In this document: piece after piece, positions 9,143-17,211 of the stretch | Layout of the letters: each line of letters opens with the position of its first letter | How positions within the stretch are numbered: position 1 is the first letter of the stretch | Source of the DNA: Exiguobacterium alkaliphilum 12/1 | Lineage (GTDB): Bacteria > Bacillota > Bacilli > Exiguobacteriales > Exiguobacteriaceae | DNA: 64,000 nt | Reading direction: 5' to 3' | Assembly: GCF_000714435.1 (NCBI RefSeq) | Contig: NZ_JJMW01000069.1 | Location: 124,001-188,000 of the forward strand | Notes under the pieces: generated by a model | The model's input: the letters and a program-made list of their open reading frames with translations, nothing else | What the model was told of the DNA's origin: nothing | Database searches by the model: none | Program-made: the position numbers and the translations under genes

Positions 9143-9403
9143 ATGGACGTACTCAAAGTTTCGGCAAAATCGAATCCCAACTCCGTTGCGGGTGCACTCG
9201 CTGGCGTACTTCGTGAAAAGGGAACGTGTGAAATTCAAGCAATCGGCGCCGGAGCGCTCAATCAATCGATTAAGGCGGTCGCCATCGCGCGCGGTTTTGT
9301 CGCGCCGAGCGGTCTCGACTTGATTTGTATTCCGGCGTTCACGGATATTTTGATTGACGGGGAAGAACGAACTGCGATTAAGCTCATCATCGAACCGAGA
9401 TGA
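9143..9403 (+). CDS. spoVS: Stage V sporulation protein S (SpoVS)
   Basis: An 86-residue Alba-like protein with the characteristic start MDVLKVSAKSNPNSVAGALAG and a central GAGALNQSIKAVAIARG. In B. subtilis SpoVS affects septation and sporulation, but the family is widespread in non-spore-formers, where a nucleic-acid-binding role is suspected. It follows ymdB by 26 bases with a GAGGGGGAAA ribosome site and ends at a strong terminator, so it probably shares the rny-ymdB transcript. Its retention here, where neighbouring spore genes are missing, suggests a role outside sporulation. Confidence 0.95.
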   Translation: MDVLKVSAKSNPNSVAGALAGVLREKGTCEIQAIGAGALNQSIKAVAIARGFVAPSGLDLICIPAFTDILIDGEERTAIKLIIEPR

Positions 9404-9438
9404 GCTTGCGGTCGGGACATAGGTCCTATTCTTGTAAA

Positions 9439-9473
9439 GAGGAGCCATCGGCGCGGATGGCTCCTCTTTTTTT
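9439..9473 (+). terminator. Terminator after spoVS
   Basis: GAGGAGCCATC pairs with GATGGCTCCTC around a short loop, followed by seven T. Confidence 0.9.
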
Positions 9474-9572
9474 GATTGAAATCCGACGTTCTGTCTTCTC
9501 AGTTTCGTCATTTTATGACAAGATGAAAGGGAACGTGAAGTTCGATTAAGAGATAAGAGGGGGACGTTTTCG

Positions 9573-10649
9573 ATGGAACAGCTCGTGTCAACGACAGAGA
9601 AGGAAGCAACGACACCTGTTATGAAAGCGATTCAAAAACATGCGGCCGGGTTCGGGGCAAAATTGGTCGAAGTACCGATTCCGACGCCAGGTCCGGGTGA
9701 AGTATTAATCAAAGTGACGGCGACATCGATTTGTGGGACCGATGTCCACATTTATGAGTGGGACGATTGGGCGAAGAGCCGCGTCAAGCCGCCGTACGTG
9801 TTCGGTCACGAGTTCTCGGGGGAAGTCGTGGCGCTCGGGGAAGGGGCGAAGCGCATCAAAATCGGTCAAGCCGTTTCGGCCGAGACGCACATCGTCTGTC
9901 ACCAGTGTAAACAGTGTCTGCGCGGACAATATCACATCTGTAAGAACACGAAGATCATCGGCGTCGACACGCAAGGGTGCTTCGCCGAGTACGTCGTCAT
10001 GCCGGAAGAAAATCTATGGGTCAACCCAGACTCGATGCCGGCGAAGCTCGCCTCGATTCAGGAGCCGCTCGGCAATGCCGTCCATACGGTGCTCGCGAGC
10101 GACGTGTCGGCCAAATCGGTCGCCATCGTCGGCTGCGGACCGATCGGGCTCATGGCCGTCGGGGTCGCCAAGGCGGCCGGGGCGAGCCGTGTGTATGCGA
10201 TTGACGTCAACCCGTATCGGTTGAAGCTCGCCGAAGAGATGGGGGCGGAGGTCGTCATCAATAGCTTAGAAGAGAATCCGCTCGAGTTGATTATGAACGA
10301 GACGGACGGAGACGGCATCGATGTCGTCTGTGAGATGAGCGGGCATCCCGTCGCGATTGATCAAGCGTTCAAGATGGTCACGGCAGGGGGCGACGTCAAC
10401 GTGTTGTCCCTTCCGGCGAAACCGGTCGCCATCGACTTGACGCGCGACGTCGTCTTTAAAGGGGTCCGAGTTCAAGGAATCACCGGGCGCAAGATGTATG
10501 AGACGTGGGGCCAAGTGTCGACGATGCTTGCGACCGGGCAATTGAACGTCGAACCGATTATCACCCACGTGTTCAAGCTCGAGGAGTTCGAGCAAGGTTT
10601 CGAGCTCATGCGGGCCGGGAAATGTGGAAAGGTCGTCTTATTACCATAA
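9573..10649 (+). CDS. tdh: L-threonine 3-dehydrogenase
   Basis: A 358-residue zinc-dependent medium-chain dehydrogenase that oxidises L-threonine to 2-amino-3-ketobutyrate with NAD. Catalytic zinc ligands are in CGTDVH and GHEFSGEV; the structural zinc has four Cys in CHQCKQCLRGQYHIC; the Rossmann motif is GCGPIGLMAVG. ATG 9573 has GAGGGGG about 9 bases upstream. This start adds a 16-residue polar extension before the usual family start MKAIQKHAAG (ATG 9621). It forms an operon with kbl 15 bases downstream. Confidence 0.95.
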   Translation: MEQLVSTTEKEATTPVMKAIQKHAAGFGAKLVEVPIPTPGPGEVLIKVTATSICGTDVHIYEWDDWAKSRVKPPYVFGHEFSGEVVALGEGAKRIKIGQAVSAETHIVCHQCKQCLRGQYHICKNTKIIGVDTQGCFAEYVVMPEENLWVNPDSMPAKLASIQEPLGNAVHTVLASDVSAKSVAIVGCGPIGLMAVGVAKAAGASRVYAIDVNPYRLKLAEEMGAEVVINSLEENPLELIMNETDGDGIDVVCEMSGHPVAIDQAFKMVTAGGDVNVLSLPAKPVAIDLTRDVVFKGVRVQGITGRKMYETWGQVSTMLATGQLNVEPIITHVFKLEEFEQGFELMRAGKCGKVVLLP

Positions 10650-10664
10650 ACAGGGGGAATCGAT

Positions 10665-11846
10665 ATGGCATTTGAACATATTACAGAAGCAGTCAATGAG
10701 ATGAAGCAAGCGGGCACGTTCCGCTCGCTCGTGCCGCTCGAGTCGGCGCAAGGGAACGAGGTCACGATCAATGGGAAGTCGCTCGTGCAATTGTCATCGA
10801 ACAACTATCTCGGCCTCGCCAACCATCCACGTCTGAAGCAAGCGGCGATTGAAGCGGTCGAACAGTTCGGCGCCGGTACGGGCTCGGTCCGGACGATTGC
10901 CGGGACGTTCAAGATGCATGAGGCGTTCGAACGTGAGCTCGCCGAGTTCAAACATACGGAAGCGGCACTCGTGTTCCAGTCGGGCTTCGCAACGAACCTC
11001 GGCGTCTTGTCGGCGCTCCTCGGTCCGGAAGACGTCGTCATCAGTGACGCGCTCAACCACGCCTCGATTATCGACGGCATCCGCTTGACGAAGGCGGCCC
11101 GTCGCATCTATAAACACGTCGACCTCGCCGATTTAGAGGTGGCGTTGAAAGAGACGCAAGACTATCGGACGCGCCTCATCGTCACGGACGGCGTCTTCTC
11201 GATGGACGGAAACATCGCCCCGCTCCCAGAGATCGTCGAGCTCGCCGAGAAGTATGACGCGGCGGTCATGGTCGACGATGCGCACGCCTCGGGCGTCCTC
11301 GGTCAGAACGGGCGCGGGACGGTCAATCACTTCGGACTCGATGGACGGGTCGCGCTCCAAGTCGGGACGCTCTCAAAAGCAATCGGTGTCCTCGGCGGTT
11401 ACGTCGCCTGTTCGAACGACGTCCGTGACTTCTTGATTCAAAAAGGACGTCCATTTTTGTTCTCGACGTCACACCCGCCAGCGGTCGTCGCGGCGAACCG
11501 CGAGGCGATTCGTGTTATGAAAGAGGAAGAAGAGCTGTTCGATAAGCTTTGGGCGAACACGGAGTTCTTCAAGACGGGTCTTCGTGACCTCGGCTTCGAC
11601 ATCGGTCACGCGACGACGCCGATCACACCGGTCATGCTCGGCGAAGAGACGCTCGCGCACACGTTCTCGGACAAGCTGAAAGACCATGGCGTGTTCGCAC
11701 AGAGCATCGCCTTCCCGACGGTCGAGAAAGGCAAGGCGCGGATCCGGACGATCGTGACGGCGGAACATACACGTGACGACCTCGAACGCGCGCTCGCTGC
11801 CTTCAAGGCGGTCGCCGAAGAATTGAACGTGACGCTCCACGCGTAA
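10665..11846 (+). CDS. kbl: Glycine C-acetyltransferase (2-amino-3-ketobutyrate CoA ligase)
   Basis: A 393-residue alpha-oxoamine synthase that uses PLP and CoA to split 2-amino-3-ketobutyrate into glycine and acetyl-CoA, completing threonine catabolism begun by Tdh. Visible motifs: SSNNYLGLANHP, GTGSVRTIAGT, the PLP-phosphate region DDAHASGVLG, and the Schiff-base lysine in GTLSKAIGVLGGYV. The related BioF has the same fold, but the tdh-kbl context decides for Kbl. The start ATG 10665 follows CAGGGGGAA. A strong terminator follows. Confidence 0.94.
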   Translation: MAFEHITEAVNEMKQAGTFRSLVPLESAQGNEVTINGKSLVQLSSNNYLGLANHPRLKQAAIEAVEQFGAGTGSVRTIAGTFKMHEAFERELAEFKHTEAALVFQSGFATNLGVLSALLGPEDVVISDALNHASIIDGIRLTKAARRIYKHVDLADLEVALKETQDYRTRLIVTDGVFSMDGNIAPLPEIVELAEKYDAAVMVDDAHASGVLGQNGRGTVNHFGLDGRVALQVGTLSKAIGVLGGYVACSNDVRDFLIQKGRPFLFSTSHPPAVVAANREAIRVMKEEEELFDKLWANTEFFKTGLRDLGFDIGHATTPITPVMLGEETLAHTFSDKLKDHGVFAQSIAFPTVEKGKARIRTIVTAEHTRDDLERALAAFKAVAEELNVTLHA

Positions 11847-11853
11847 ACTTGAG

Positions 11854-11883
11854 ACTGCAGACGAACTGTCTGCAGTTTTTTTG
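11854..11883 (+). terminator. Terminator after tdh-kbl
   Basis: ACTGCAGAC (11854-11862) pairs with GTCTGCAGT (11868-11876), then a T run. Confidence 0.9.
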
Positions 11884-12105
11884 TGTCTTAGTAAGTGCAG
11901 GATTGTTCTCGATTTTTCAATCAATCGTGCAGCCCGACCAATCGAGGAGTGGGCGATTAGTGTTTTAAACAAGGTAGTGCGTTTCATCTTGAAAATTTTG
12001 GTAGACATTTCAAAGGGGAGACTATAAAATTTGAAGAGAAATATTTTAAAAAGTATTTTTATTTCAAATACCGAATTGAAATTAAAAGTTTGGAGAAATA
12101 TAGGG

Positions 12106-12378
12106 ATGATTGATTTTATTTTAATCGCGAGCCTAAGTATGCTTGTTTCGACAGTAGGCATTTATTTATTAGTGAAACCTAAACAAGCAATCACGGATGG
12201 CTCTGGTACGGTAGACAGCATCATCGCAACGATTGTGATTCATGTACTGCTTCTCTTCATGACGACGAAACATCTCGGTGCAATCTTGTTACTTGTCGGC
12301 ATCGGGCTAGGCATTATGTTGTACGTCGAATTATATGACACATTGCTCCCACCCGTAAAAGCGATGAGGATCCGATGA
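12106..12378 (+). CDS. Small integral membrane protein, unknown
   Basis: 90 residues from ATG 12106 (GGAGA 9 bases upstream). An in-frame TTG at 12031 also has a GGGGAG site and would add 25 AT-rich-encoded residues. Three hydrophobic segments are seen: ~3-22, ~42-55 and ~58-80. No family was recognised. The stop overlaps the ATG of the next gene (ATGA), so the two are probably co-translated. The coding region and the 220 bases before it are AT-richer than the backbone, and this is where synteny with B. subtilis breaks after kbl. Confidence 0.6.
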   Translation: MIDFILIASLSMLVSTVGIYLLVKPKQAITDGSGTVDSIIATIVIHVLLLFMTTKHLGAILLLVGIGLGIMLYVELYDTLLPPVKAMRIR

Positions 12379-12860
12379 TGGGTCAACTTTCAAATGTAGT
12401 AGCCGGATCATTCATGACAGCGGAAGAATTTTCGATTCTGACGATTTCTCCGCTGTTTATTATTAACGTTGTGATTGGGATTGGAATTTTAATCGCCATT
12501 TGTATCATCGACGTGGAGTCGTGGAAAGAATTTTTCATATTTTTATGGATGACGATTTGGGCATCGCTGTTCGTATCAGTTTATGCGATGGCGTGGTACG
12601 TACGCATTAAATATGATACGTCGCCGGATTTCACGGAATCGTTTGGGATCGATTCATTCCCTGGATGGGGAGCTTACTTTAGTCAAATGCTGCATGGTTC
12701 AAACGTCACACAGAATGCACTGCTTCACGCCCTCTTTTTGTTCTGGATGCGTAAAAACAACGCCTGGTATGTGTGGGTGCTGAAAGTACCCTCGCTCTTT
12801 TTCGTAAGCCTCTTCTTTATCAAATACATCCCGATCGTCTTTCAGTGGCTATTCAGGTAA
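12375..12860 (+). CDS. Multi-pass membrane protein, unknown
   Basis: 161 residues with about four hydrophobic segments (~25-45, ~52-72, ~110-122, ~130-155) and a polar loop with DTSPDFTESFGIDSFPGWG. It starts four bases inside the preceding membrane gene, with AGGA 7 bases upstream. No conserved motif was recognised. The pair may form one membrane complex (inference from coupling only). Confidence 0.65.
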   Translation: MMGQLSNVVAGSFMTAEEFSILTISPLFIINVVIGIGILIAICIIDVESWKEFFIFLWMTIWASLFVSVYAMAWYVRIKYDTSPDFTESFGIDSFPGWGAYFSQMLHGSNVTQNALLHALFLFWMRKNNAWYVWVLKVPSLFFVSLFFIKYIPIVFQWLFR

Positions 12861-12886
12861 AAAGAGCAAGGCACTTGGCCTTGCTC
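12858..12886 (-). terminator. Terminator for the DUF4256 gene (minus strand)
   Basis: GAGCAAGGC (12864-12872) pairs with GCCTTGCTC (12878-12886); on the minus strand the stem is followed by TTTTT. The stem begins within the stop codon of the minus-strand gene and may also stop transcripts from the membrane pair. Confidence 0.75.
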
Positions 12887-13433
12887 AAATCTTGAACATC
12901 CCACGAAATCCACGGGCCGCGTAATACGAATCGGCACCGTTGTGATAAACAAAGGTGTGGTCATAGCGGCGGTCGCAGAACAAGGCGCCGCCTTTTTGAC
13001 GAATCGTCTCTGGCGTTACAATCCAACTCGACGTCTTTAAGTCGAACGTCCCGAGCGTCTGCAAATAGCGATACGTCGCTTCGTCAAGTAGCTCAAGCCC
13101 CATCTGTTCAGCTAAGGCGACGACACTCCCGTCCGGCTTGTTCTTCTTCCGGGCCGCTAGCGCCTGCTCATCGTAACAAAGACTACGCCGTCCGCTCGGA
13201 CTTTCCGGGGAGCAGTCACAAAAGGCGAGCTCACCGTTTGGAAGTCGAATCACGTCCGGTTCGCCGCCGGTCCGTTCCATTTCAAAGAGTGTGAGGAGCT
13301 TGTCCGGATTCGTCTCAAGCTTCATTACCACATCTGACCAGACGACATCCGGATGTCGCTCCATGTGGCTATCAAAGCGCGATTCGATCATCGCAAATAA
13401 CTCGTTTTTGTCTTCAGTTGAGAGGTCGGTCAC
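12885..13433 (-). CDS. DUF4256 domain protein
   Basis: A 182-residue soluble protein, typical length for DUF4256. Conserved blocks seen include GGEPDVI then CDCSPESPSGRRSLCYD, WIVTPETIRQKGGALFCDRR, and the C-terminal FVYHNGADSYYAARGFRG. The Cys pair and aromatic residues are conserved in the family; its function is unknown. It starts at GTG 13433 with GGAGTGA 7 bases upstream. It is a single gene convergent with the small membrane pair. Confidence 0.85.
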   Translation of the reverse strand: MTDLSTEDKNELFAMIESRFDSHMERHPDVVWSDVVMKLETNPDKLLTLFEMERTGGEPDVIRLPNGELAFCDCSPESPSGRRSLCYDEQALAARKKNKPDGSVVALAEQMGLELLDEATYRYLQTLGTFDLKTSSWIVTPETIRQKGGALFCDRRYDHTFVYHNGADSYYAARGFRGMFKI

Positions 13434-13523
13434 GATGCTTCACTCCGTTTCAGTAGTTTCTATCAGTATAAGATATTTTTTCGCCATCCATTCATAATTC
13501 ATTGAGCGAAAGGGGAATGTACG

Positions 13524-14351
13524 TTGAACTTTGATGAAGTGAATGTCCAGAAGCTACACGAGCAGACGTTCCAGACGATTGATTTGTTTCAAATCAAAAC
13601 GATTTGGTCTGATTGTCTGCTGAATGATTCTTATCGTGTGACAGATTATTCAGAGCTGAACTTACATATGACGAAGCAAGAATTACTTCAGCTTCGGTGG
13701 ATTGATTTGACGTTACCGATTGGCATCTATTCGAATGAAAAACTAGTCTTTTTGTATAATTCGTATCATCGCAAATTATATACAGAAAATGTTGTGTCCA
13801 TCGCGCTAGCCGGACACGATGCTTCCTTCCTCGATTTTTTATTAGCACACAGTCAGACATTTCATTATCCAGATTCATTCTCTGCACAAATGGAATCTCT
13901 CTATGATTTTTCGTGGGACAATTTGTGGGACAGCCAATGGAGGGAGTTTTATTTACCGAAGTTGAAAGAACCTACATCATTTATAACTTATTTGTTGGTC
14001 ACGCTTGGTGCTCAATCATTTCATATCGTTTCATCAAAGAATGAATTTTTGTCCGGTTTTGAAATCTGGGCGAAGCGGACGGGATGCGATCATTCGATGG
14101 AACGCATCGGGAAATGGATGTGGTCGAAGACATATAAGGTGAGAGGTGAGATATCACAACTTTCAGAACATTCCTTGCATCAGCTTGTCTCATTAGTAAA
14201 CCAATCTGAAGAGTGGAAAGGCATTCGATTCCTCATCCCGACCGCGACAGAAACCGTCTCATTGTTCATCGGAGGCGATTTGACGCAAGGGGATGGGTAC
14301 GGTGCGTTTCAGTATAAACTTGCGGGAGAAGTGATTTCCAATGAGATTTGA
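13524..14351 (+). CDS. Uncharacterised protein (275 aa)
   Basis: Starts at TTG 13524, 7 bases after AAAGGGGA; no in-frame ATG lies near. Soluble, rich in aromatic residues (many W, Y, F), with no signal peptide or clear membrane helix. No family was recognised. Its last 11 bases overlap the next gene, so the two form a unit. The sequence is AT-richer than the flanking backbone genes, which fits acquisition or relaxed constraint. Confidence 0.6.
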   Translation: MNFDEVNVQKLHEQTFQTIDLFQIKTIWSDCLLNDSYRVTDYSELNLHMTKQELLQLRWIDLTLPIGIYSNEKLVFLYNSYHRKLYTENVVSIALAGHDASFLDFLLAHSQTFHYPDSFSAQMESLYDFSWDNLWDSQWREFYLPKLKEPTSFITYLLVTLGAQSFHIVSSKNEFLSGFEIWAKRTGCDHSMERIGKWMWSKTYKVRGEISQLSEHSLHQLVSLVNQSEEWKGIRFLIPTATETVSLFIGGDLTQGDGYGAFQYKLAGEVISNEI

Positions 14352-14847
14352 AGATTTATTCTTGTATGACGGGATGATGCACGTGTTTGCTTTCAATTAT
14401 GACATCGGTCCGAAACGTCTGACGTTCCAGCTTCAGCTTCTCGACCACCGCAAGAAACAGAACACCTCTTTCCGTGAGCGCCTCGAGACGAATGGGGTTC
14501 ATCCGCAAAGCGAGATGGTGAACGTGAAGCTCCGCTTTGAAGACATCATCTACATGGAAGTCATCGATGAATCGTATGCCGATGGGGTGGTGGTCACGTC
14601 TCACGACCACTTTGAAGGGAATCAAGTCGTTCGCTATACAAAGTCAGGTTATCTCGACCAGCTACAAAAGACGCGATTTCAGTTATGGGAGTTCATCAAA
14701 CCGGACGATGTCATGTTGTATCACTATCGGATTTACGGTTTGGACACGGTCCTTGAGATCATCACGCTGTCGGAACCGACTGTCGAGGCGGCGATTGGGT
14801 TAACCTGTATCCGTCGCGGAAGCCCGAGCTTTTACTTTGATTGGTAA
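14341..14847 (+). CDS. Uncharacterised protein (168 aa)
   Basis: Overlaps the previous gene by 11 bases. A soluble protein with alternating beta-like segments (MHVFAFNYDIG, RLTFQLQLLDH, VNVKLRFEDIIYMEVIDE). I recognise no domain. The tight overlap suggests it acts with the upstream 275-residue protein; a toxin-immunity or enzyme-partner arrangement is possible but nothing in the sequence proves it. Confidence 0.6.
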   Translation: MRFEDLFLYDGMMHVFAFNYDIGPKRLTFQLQLLDHRKKQNTSFRERLETNGVHPQSEMVNVKLRFEDIIYMEVIDESYADGVVVTSHDHFEGNQVVRYTKSGYLDQLQKTRFQLWEFIKPDDVMLYHYRIYGLDTVLEIITLSEPTVEAAIGLTCIRRGSPSFYFDW

Positions 14848-14871
14848 ACTAAAGTACGCATGACAGTAAAC

Positions 14872-14901
14872 AGGCGCCCTCTCAGAAGCGAGAAGGCGCC
14901 T
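14872..14901. terminator. Hairpin between convergent genes, possible bidirectional terminator
   Basis: AGGCGCCCTCTC and GAGAAGGCGCCT form a long stem with one bulge. T runs are weak on both sides. Confidence 0.5.
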
Positions 14902-14906
14902 ATTTG

Positions 14907-16067
14907 TTAAGTTGATTGAACTACATCTTCCGTCAAATCGATTTGTCGACCGAGCCAGACGAGTGGGACGGTCAACGCTGCACCAATCAAATAGACGACA
15001 GCGATCGGCAATCCGTCCGCGAGTAGCCCGAACGTCAGACTGCCGATGCTGAAGGCGAGGGTGTAGGCCGTCTGTTGGACGCTATAGACGTATGGCAGTT
15101 GCGCGGCCGGCATTGTCTCTTGGAGCACCGTGTTCGTCTGGACGATCCGGAGTTGGGTGGCGTATCCTTGAACCGCGAGCGCGATGAGTGCGAACACGAT
15201 ATGAGACGTCACGCCGAACAACAAGGCCGCCCCGACCGACAGCATGGAGCTGATCCCAAGCGAACTGCTTCGTTGCGCGCGATACAGATACGCACTGGCC
15301 AGAATCATGCTGATCAAGAAGCTCGCGTTCATCGTCCCCCACCAGCTCGTATCGATGTGGAGCTGACGTTCCAGATAGACGAGTAGGAGCGCCGAGATCC
15401 AGAGCGTGCTGACGAACGATTCGAGCGTGACGAATACCGTCAGTAACCGAACGAAAGGCGCCGTTCGCACGATGGCAAGGCTGTCTCTTAGGGAAATGTC
15501 TGATTCGCCATTTTCTATCGTCACGTCGCGCTCAAGGGAACGGACGAATTGATACGTGACGAGCGTCGAGAGCATGAACATCATCAACGCAATCATCAGA
15601 GCAAGTGCGCTAGAGAACGAGGTGACAAGAATCGTACCGAGTGGCCACATCGCCAGCTGGATGAACTGGTTCGACCCTTGAACGAGACTGTTCGCTTGTT
15701 GGCGATTCGTCGTCAGCCGTGGGATGAAAGACGCCTGGACCGGACGGGCGAACCCGTCCAAGAAGGCGATGAGCACGACGAGTCCGAGGACGAAAATCGA
15801 GTCAGACCAGATGACGGCCCCGAGCAAGACCGTCTTCAACAGTTGTGTGACGAGCAACGTCTGACCGAGGGTGAACCGAGACAAGACGCGGGCAAAGAAC
15901 AGACCGCTCACGGTCATGCCGATTGTGACGGCAATCGGGAAACTAGCGGCGGCCAGAGCGGAACCGGTCTGTTGATATAACAAAGCGATCAAGGCGACGA
16001 TATAAAGCACGTCACCGATATTCGCCAGCCATTGACTGACCAGCAGCAGGTAAAACGACTTCCTCAT
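14907..16067 (-). CDS. MFS transporter (drug-efflux type)
   Basis: 386 residues, nearly all hydrophobic, consistent with 12 membrane helices. The N-terminus MRKSFYLLLVSQWLANIGDV and the region FLDGFARPVQASFIPRLT resemble the MFS_3/enterobactin-exporter-like group common in Bacilli. Arginine-rich cytoplasmic loops (FARVLSRFTLG, FVRSLERDV) follow the positive-inside pattern. The substrate is unknown. TGGAGGAG lies upstream of ATG 16067. Single gene, divergent from the acetyltransferase. Confidence 0.85.
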   Translation of the reverse strand: MRKSFYLLLVSQWLANIGDVLYIVALIALLYQQTGSALAAASFPIAVTIGMTVSGLFFARVLSRFTLGQTLLVTQLLKTVLLGAVIWSDSIFVLGLVVLIAFLDGFARPVQASFIPRLTTNRQQANSLVQGSNQFIQLAMWPLGTILVTSFSSALALMIALMMFMLSTLVTYQFVRSLERDVTIENGESDISLRDSLAIVRTAPFVRLLTVFVTLESFVSTLWISALLLVYLERQLHIDTSWWGTMNASFLISMILASAYLYRAQRSSSLGISSMLSVGAALLFGVTSHIVFALIALAVQGYATQLRIVQTNTVLQETMPAAQLPYVYSVQQTAYTLAFSIGSLTFGLLADGLPIAVVYLIGAALTVPLVWLGRQIDLTEDVVQST

Positions 16068-16209
16068 GATTCTCCTCCAGAACTATTCAATTTTGGGTGG
16101 ATGACATGATGTCGATTTACATACTTTCACCGCTTTCAAATTATTTACAAATAGTTTACGATAAAATGATTAAGAACACAATAAATGGAAAGTGACAGGG
16201 GGAAACGAC

Positions 16210-16758
16210 ATGTTACACTATGACATCAATGACCAGCTTCAACTACGAATGTTTACCATCGATGATGCGGAGGCGTTGTTCCAATTGACGATGGCCTCGA
16301 AGCCATACCTTCGCGAATGGCTCGGTTGGCTCGATTATATCGAGACGGTCGACGATTCGCGACAAAATATCGAAGGCAGAATTAAAGGATTGATGGAGAC
16401 GGGCGGGTATCCGAAATCGTTCGCGATTGTGTATCAGGGCGAGCTCGCCGGGACGATCGGCTTCAACGATATCAACCGGGGCATTAAGTGCGGCACGGTC
16501 GGCTATTGGCTCGGCCAAGACTTTCAAGGGAAGGGCATTATGAGTCAAGCGCTCGAGACGCTCATCGAGTATGGGTTCCGCGACCTCGGGCTCAATAAAA
16601 TCGAGATTCGTGTCGCGACGGGGAACGTGAAAAGCCGGGCGCTCCCGGAAGGACTCGGATTCAAACAAGAAGGCGTGCTCCGCGACGCCGAATGGCTATA
16701 CGACCGCTACGTAGACCATGTCGTCTATGGGCTGTTGCGAGCGGAATGGACCGGTTGA
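16210..16758 (+). CDS. GNAT N-acetyltransferase, RimJ/RimL-YdaF type
   Basis: 182 residues from ATG 16210, chosen over GTG 16192 because GGGGGA lies just upstream of the ATG. Family hallmarks: IGFNDINRGIKCGTVGYWLG, the acetyl-CoA-binding loop GQDFQGKGIMSQAL, and NKIEIRVATGNVKSRALPEGLGFKQEGVLRDAEW. Such enzymes acetylate ribosomal-protein N-termini, or polyamines and antibiotics in some cases; the substrate is not known here. The stop is immediately adjacent to the stop of the convergent membrane gene. Confidence 0.88.
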   Translation: MLHYDINDQLQLRMFTIDDAEALFQLTMASKPYLREWLGWLDYIETVDDSRQNIEGRIKGLMETGGYPKSFAIVYQGELAGTIGFNDINRGIKCGTVGYWLGQDFQGKGIMSQALETLIEYGFRDLGLNKIEIRVATGNVKSRALPEGLGFKQEGVLRDAEWLYDRYVDHVVYGLLRAEWTG

Positions 16759-17154
16759 TTATGAGGTTTTGAAATAATGACCGAGCAGCTGATCGATGAT
16801 GAAAAAGACGGCTGCGCTCAATACACCGAGTAAGGATGCGAAGTTGAACACTCCCGTCTCGAAAATCGATAGGTCGAACAACAGGCCGTATGGAAGCACG
16901 AACAACCAGCCAGCGATAAGGTGGAACATCAAAGACGTCATCCGTTTCGAGCGGAATGGCGTCTTTTCGCTGAGGTATTCCGACAATAGCGACATCGTCG
17001 TCCCGTACAGAAACACGACGGGGAGGGCGAACAAGGCATAGACGAGGACGCTCTGCCAATACGGTAATTCGAATGCGTCCAGGAGTACGAGCGGTAAGAC
17101 GAACGGGATGATGAACAGACTGAACAATGCGGCTTGAATCTTTTGGAACAGCAT
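16759..17154 (-). CDS. Four-helix membrane protein, unknown
   Basis: 131 residues with four hydrophobic helices (~8-28, ~34-55, ~76-96, ~103-122). AAGGAGG is 7 bases before ATG 17154. No recognised domain. It abuts the GNAT gene tail to tail without any space, so the two genes must terminate inside each other's coding region. Confidence 0.7.
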   Translation of the reverse strand: MLFQKIQAALFSLFIIPFVLPLVLLDAFELPYWQSVLVYALFALPVVFLYGTTMSLLSEYLSEKTPFRSKRMTSLMFHLIAGWLFVLPYGLLFDLSIFETGVFNFASLLGVLSAAVFFIIDQLLGHYFKTS

Positions 17155-17211
17155 GGCCTCTCCTCCTTGAAATCATCAGTCGAAAAGCCGACATGCGTTC
17201 ATGCCGGCTCG

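Noticed and set aside
11885-11990. tRNA-like fragment on the minus strand (reads AHSSIGRAA, a string typical of mistranslated tRNA genes)
   Set aside because: No T-arm TTCRANNC, no matching acceptor stem and no CCA-compatible end were found; only partial short repeats.
12031-12105. TTG start giving 25 extra residues for the small membrane protein
   Set aside because: The added part is AT-rich and polar, and ATG 12106 has its own ribosome site just before the first helix. Kept as a possibility only.
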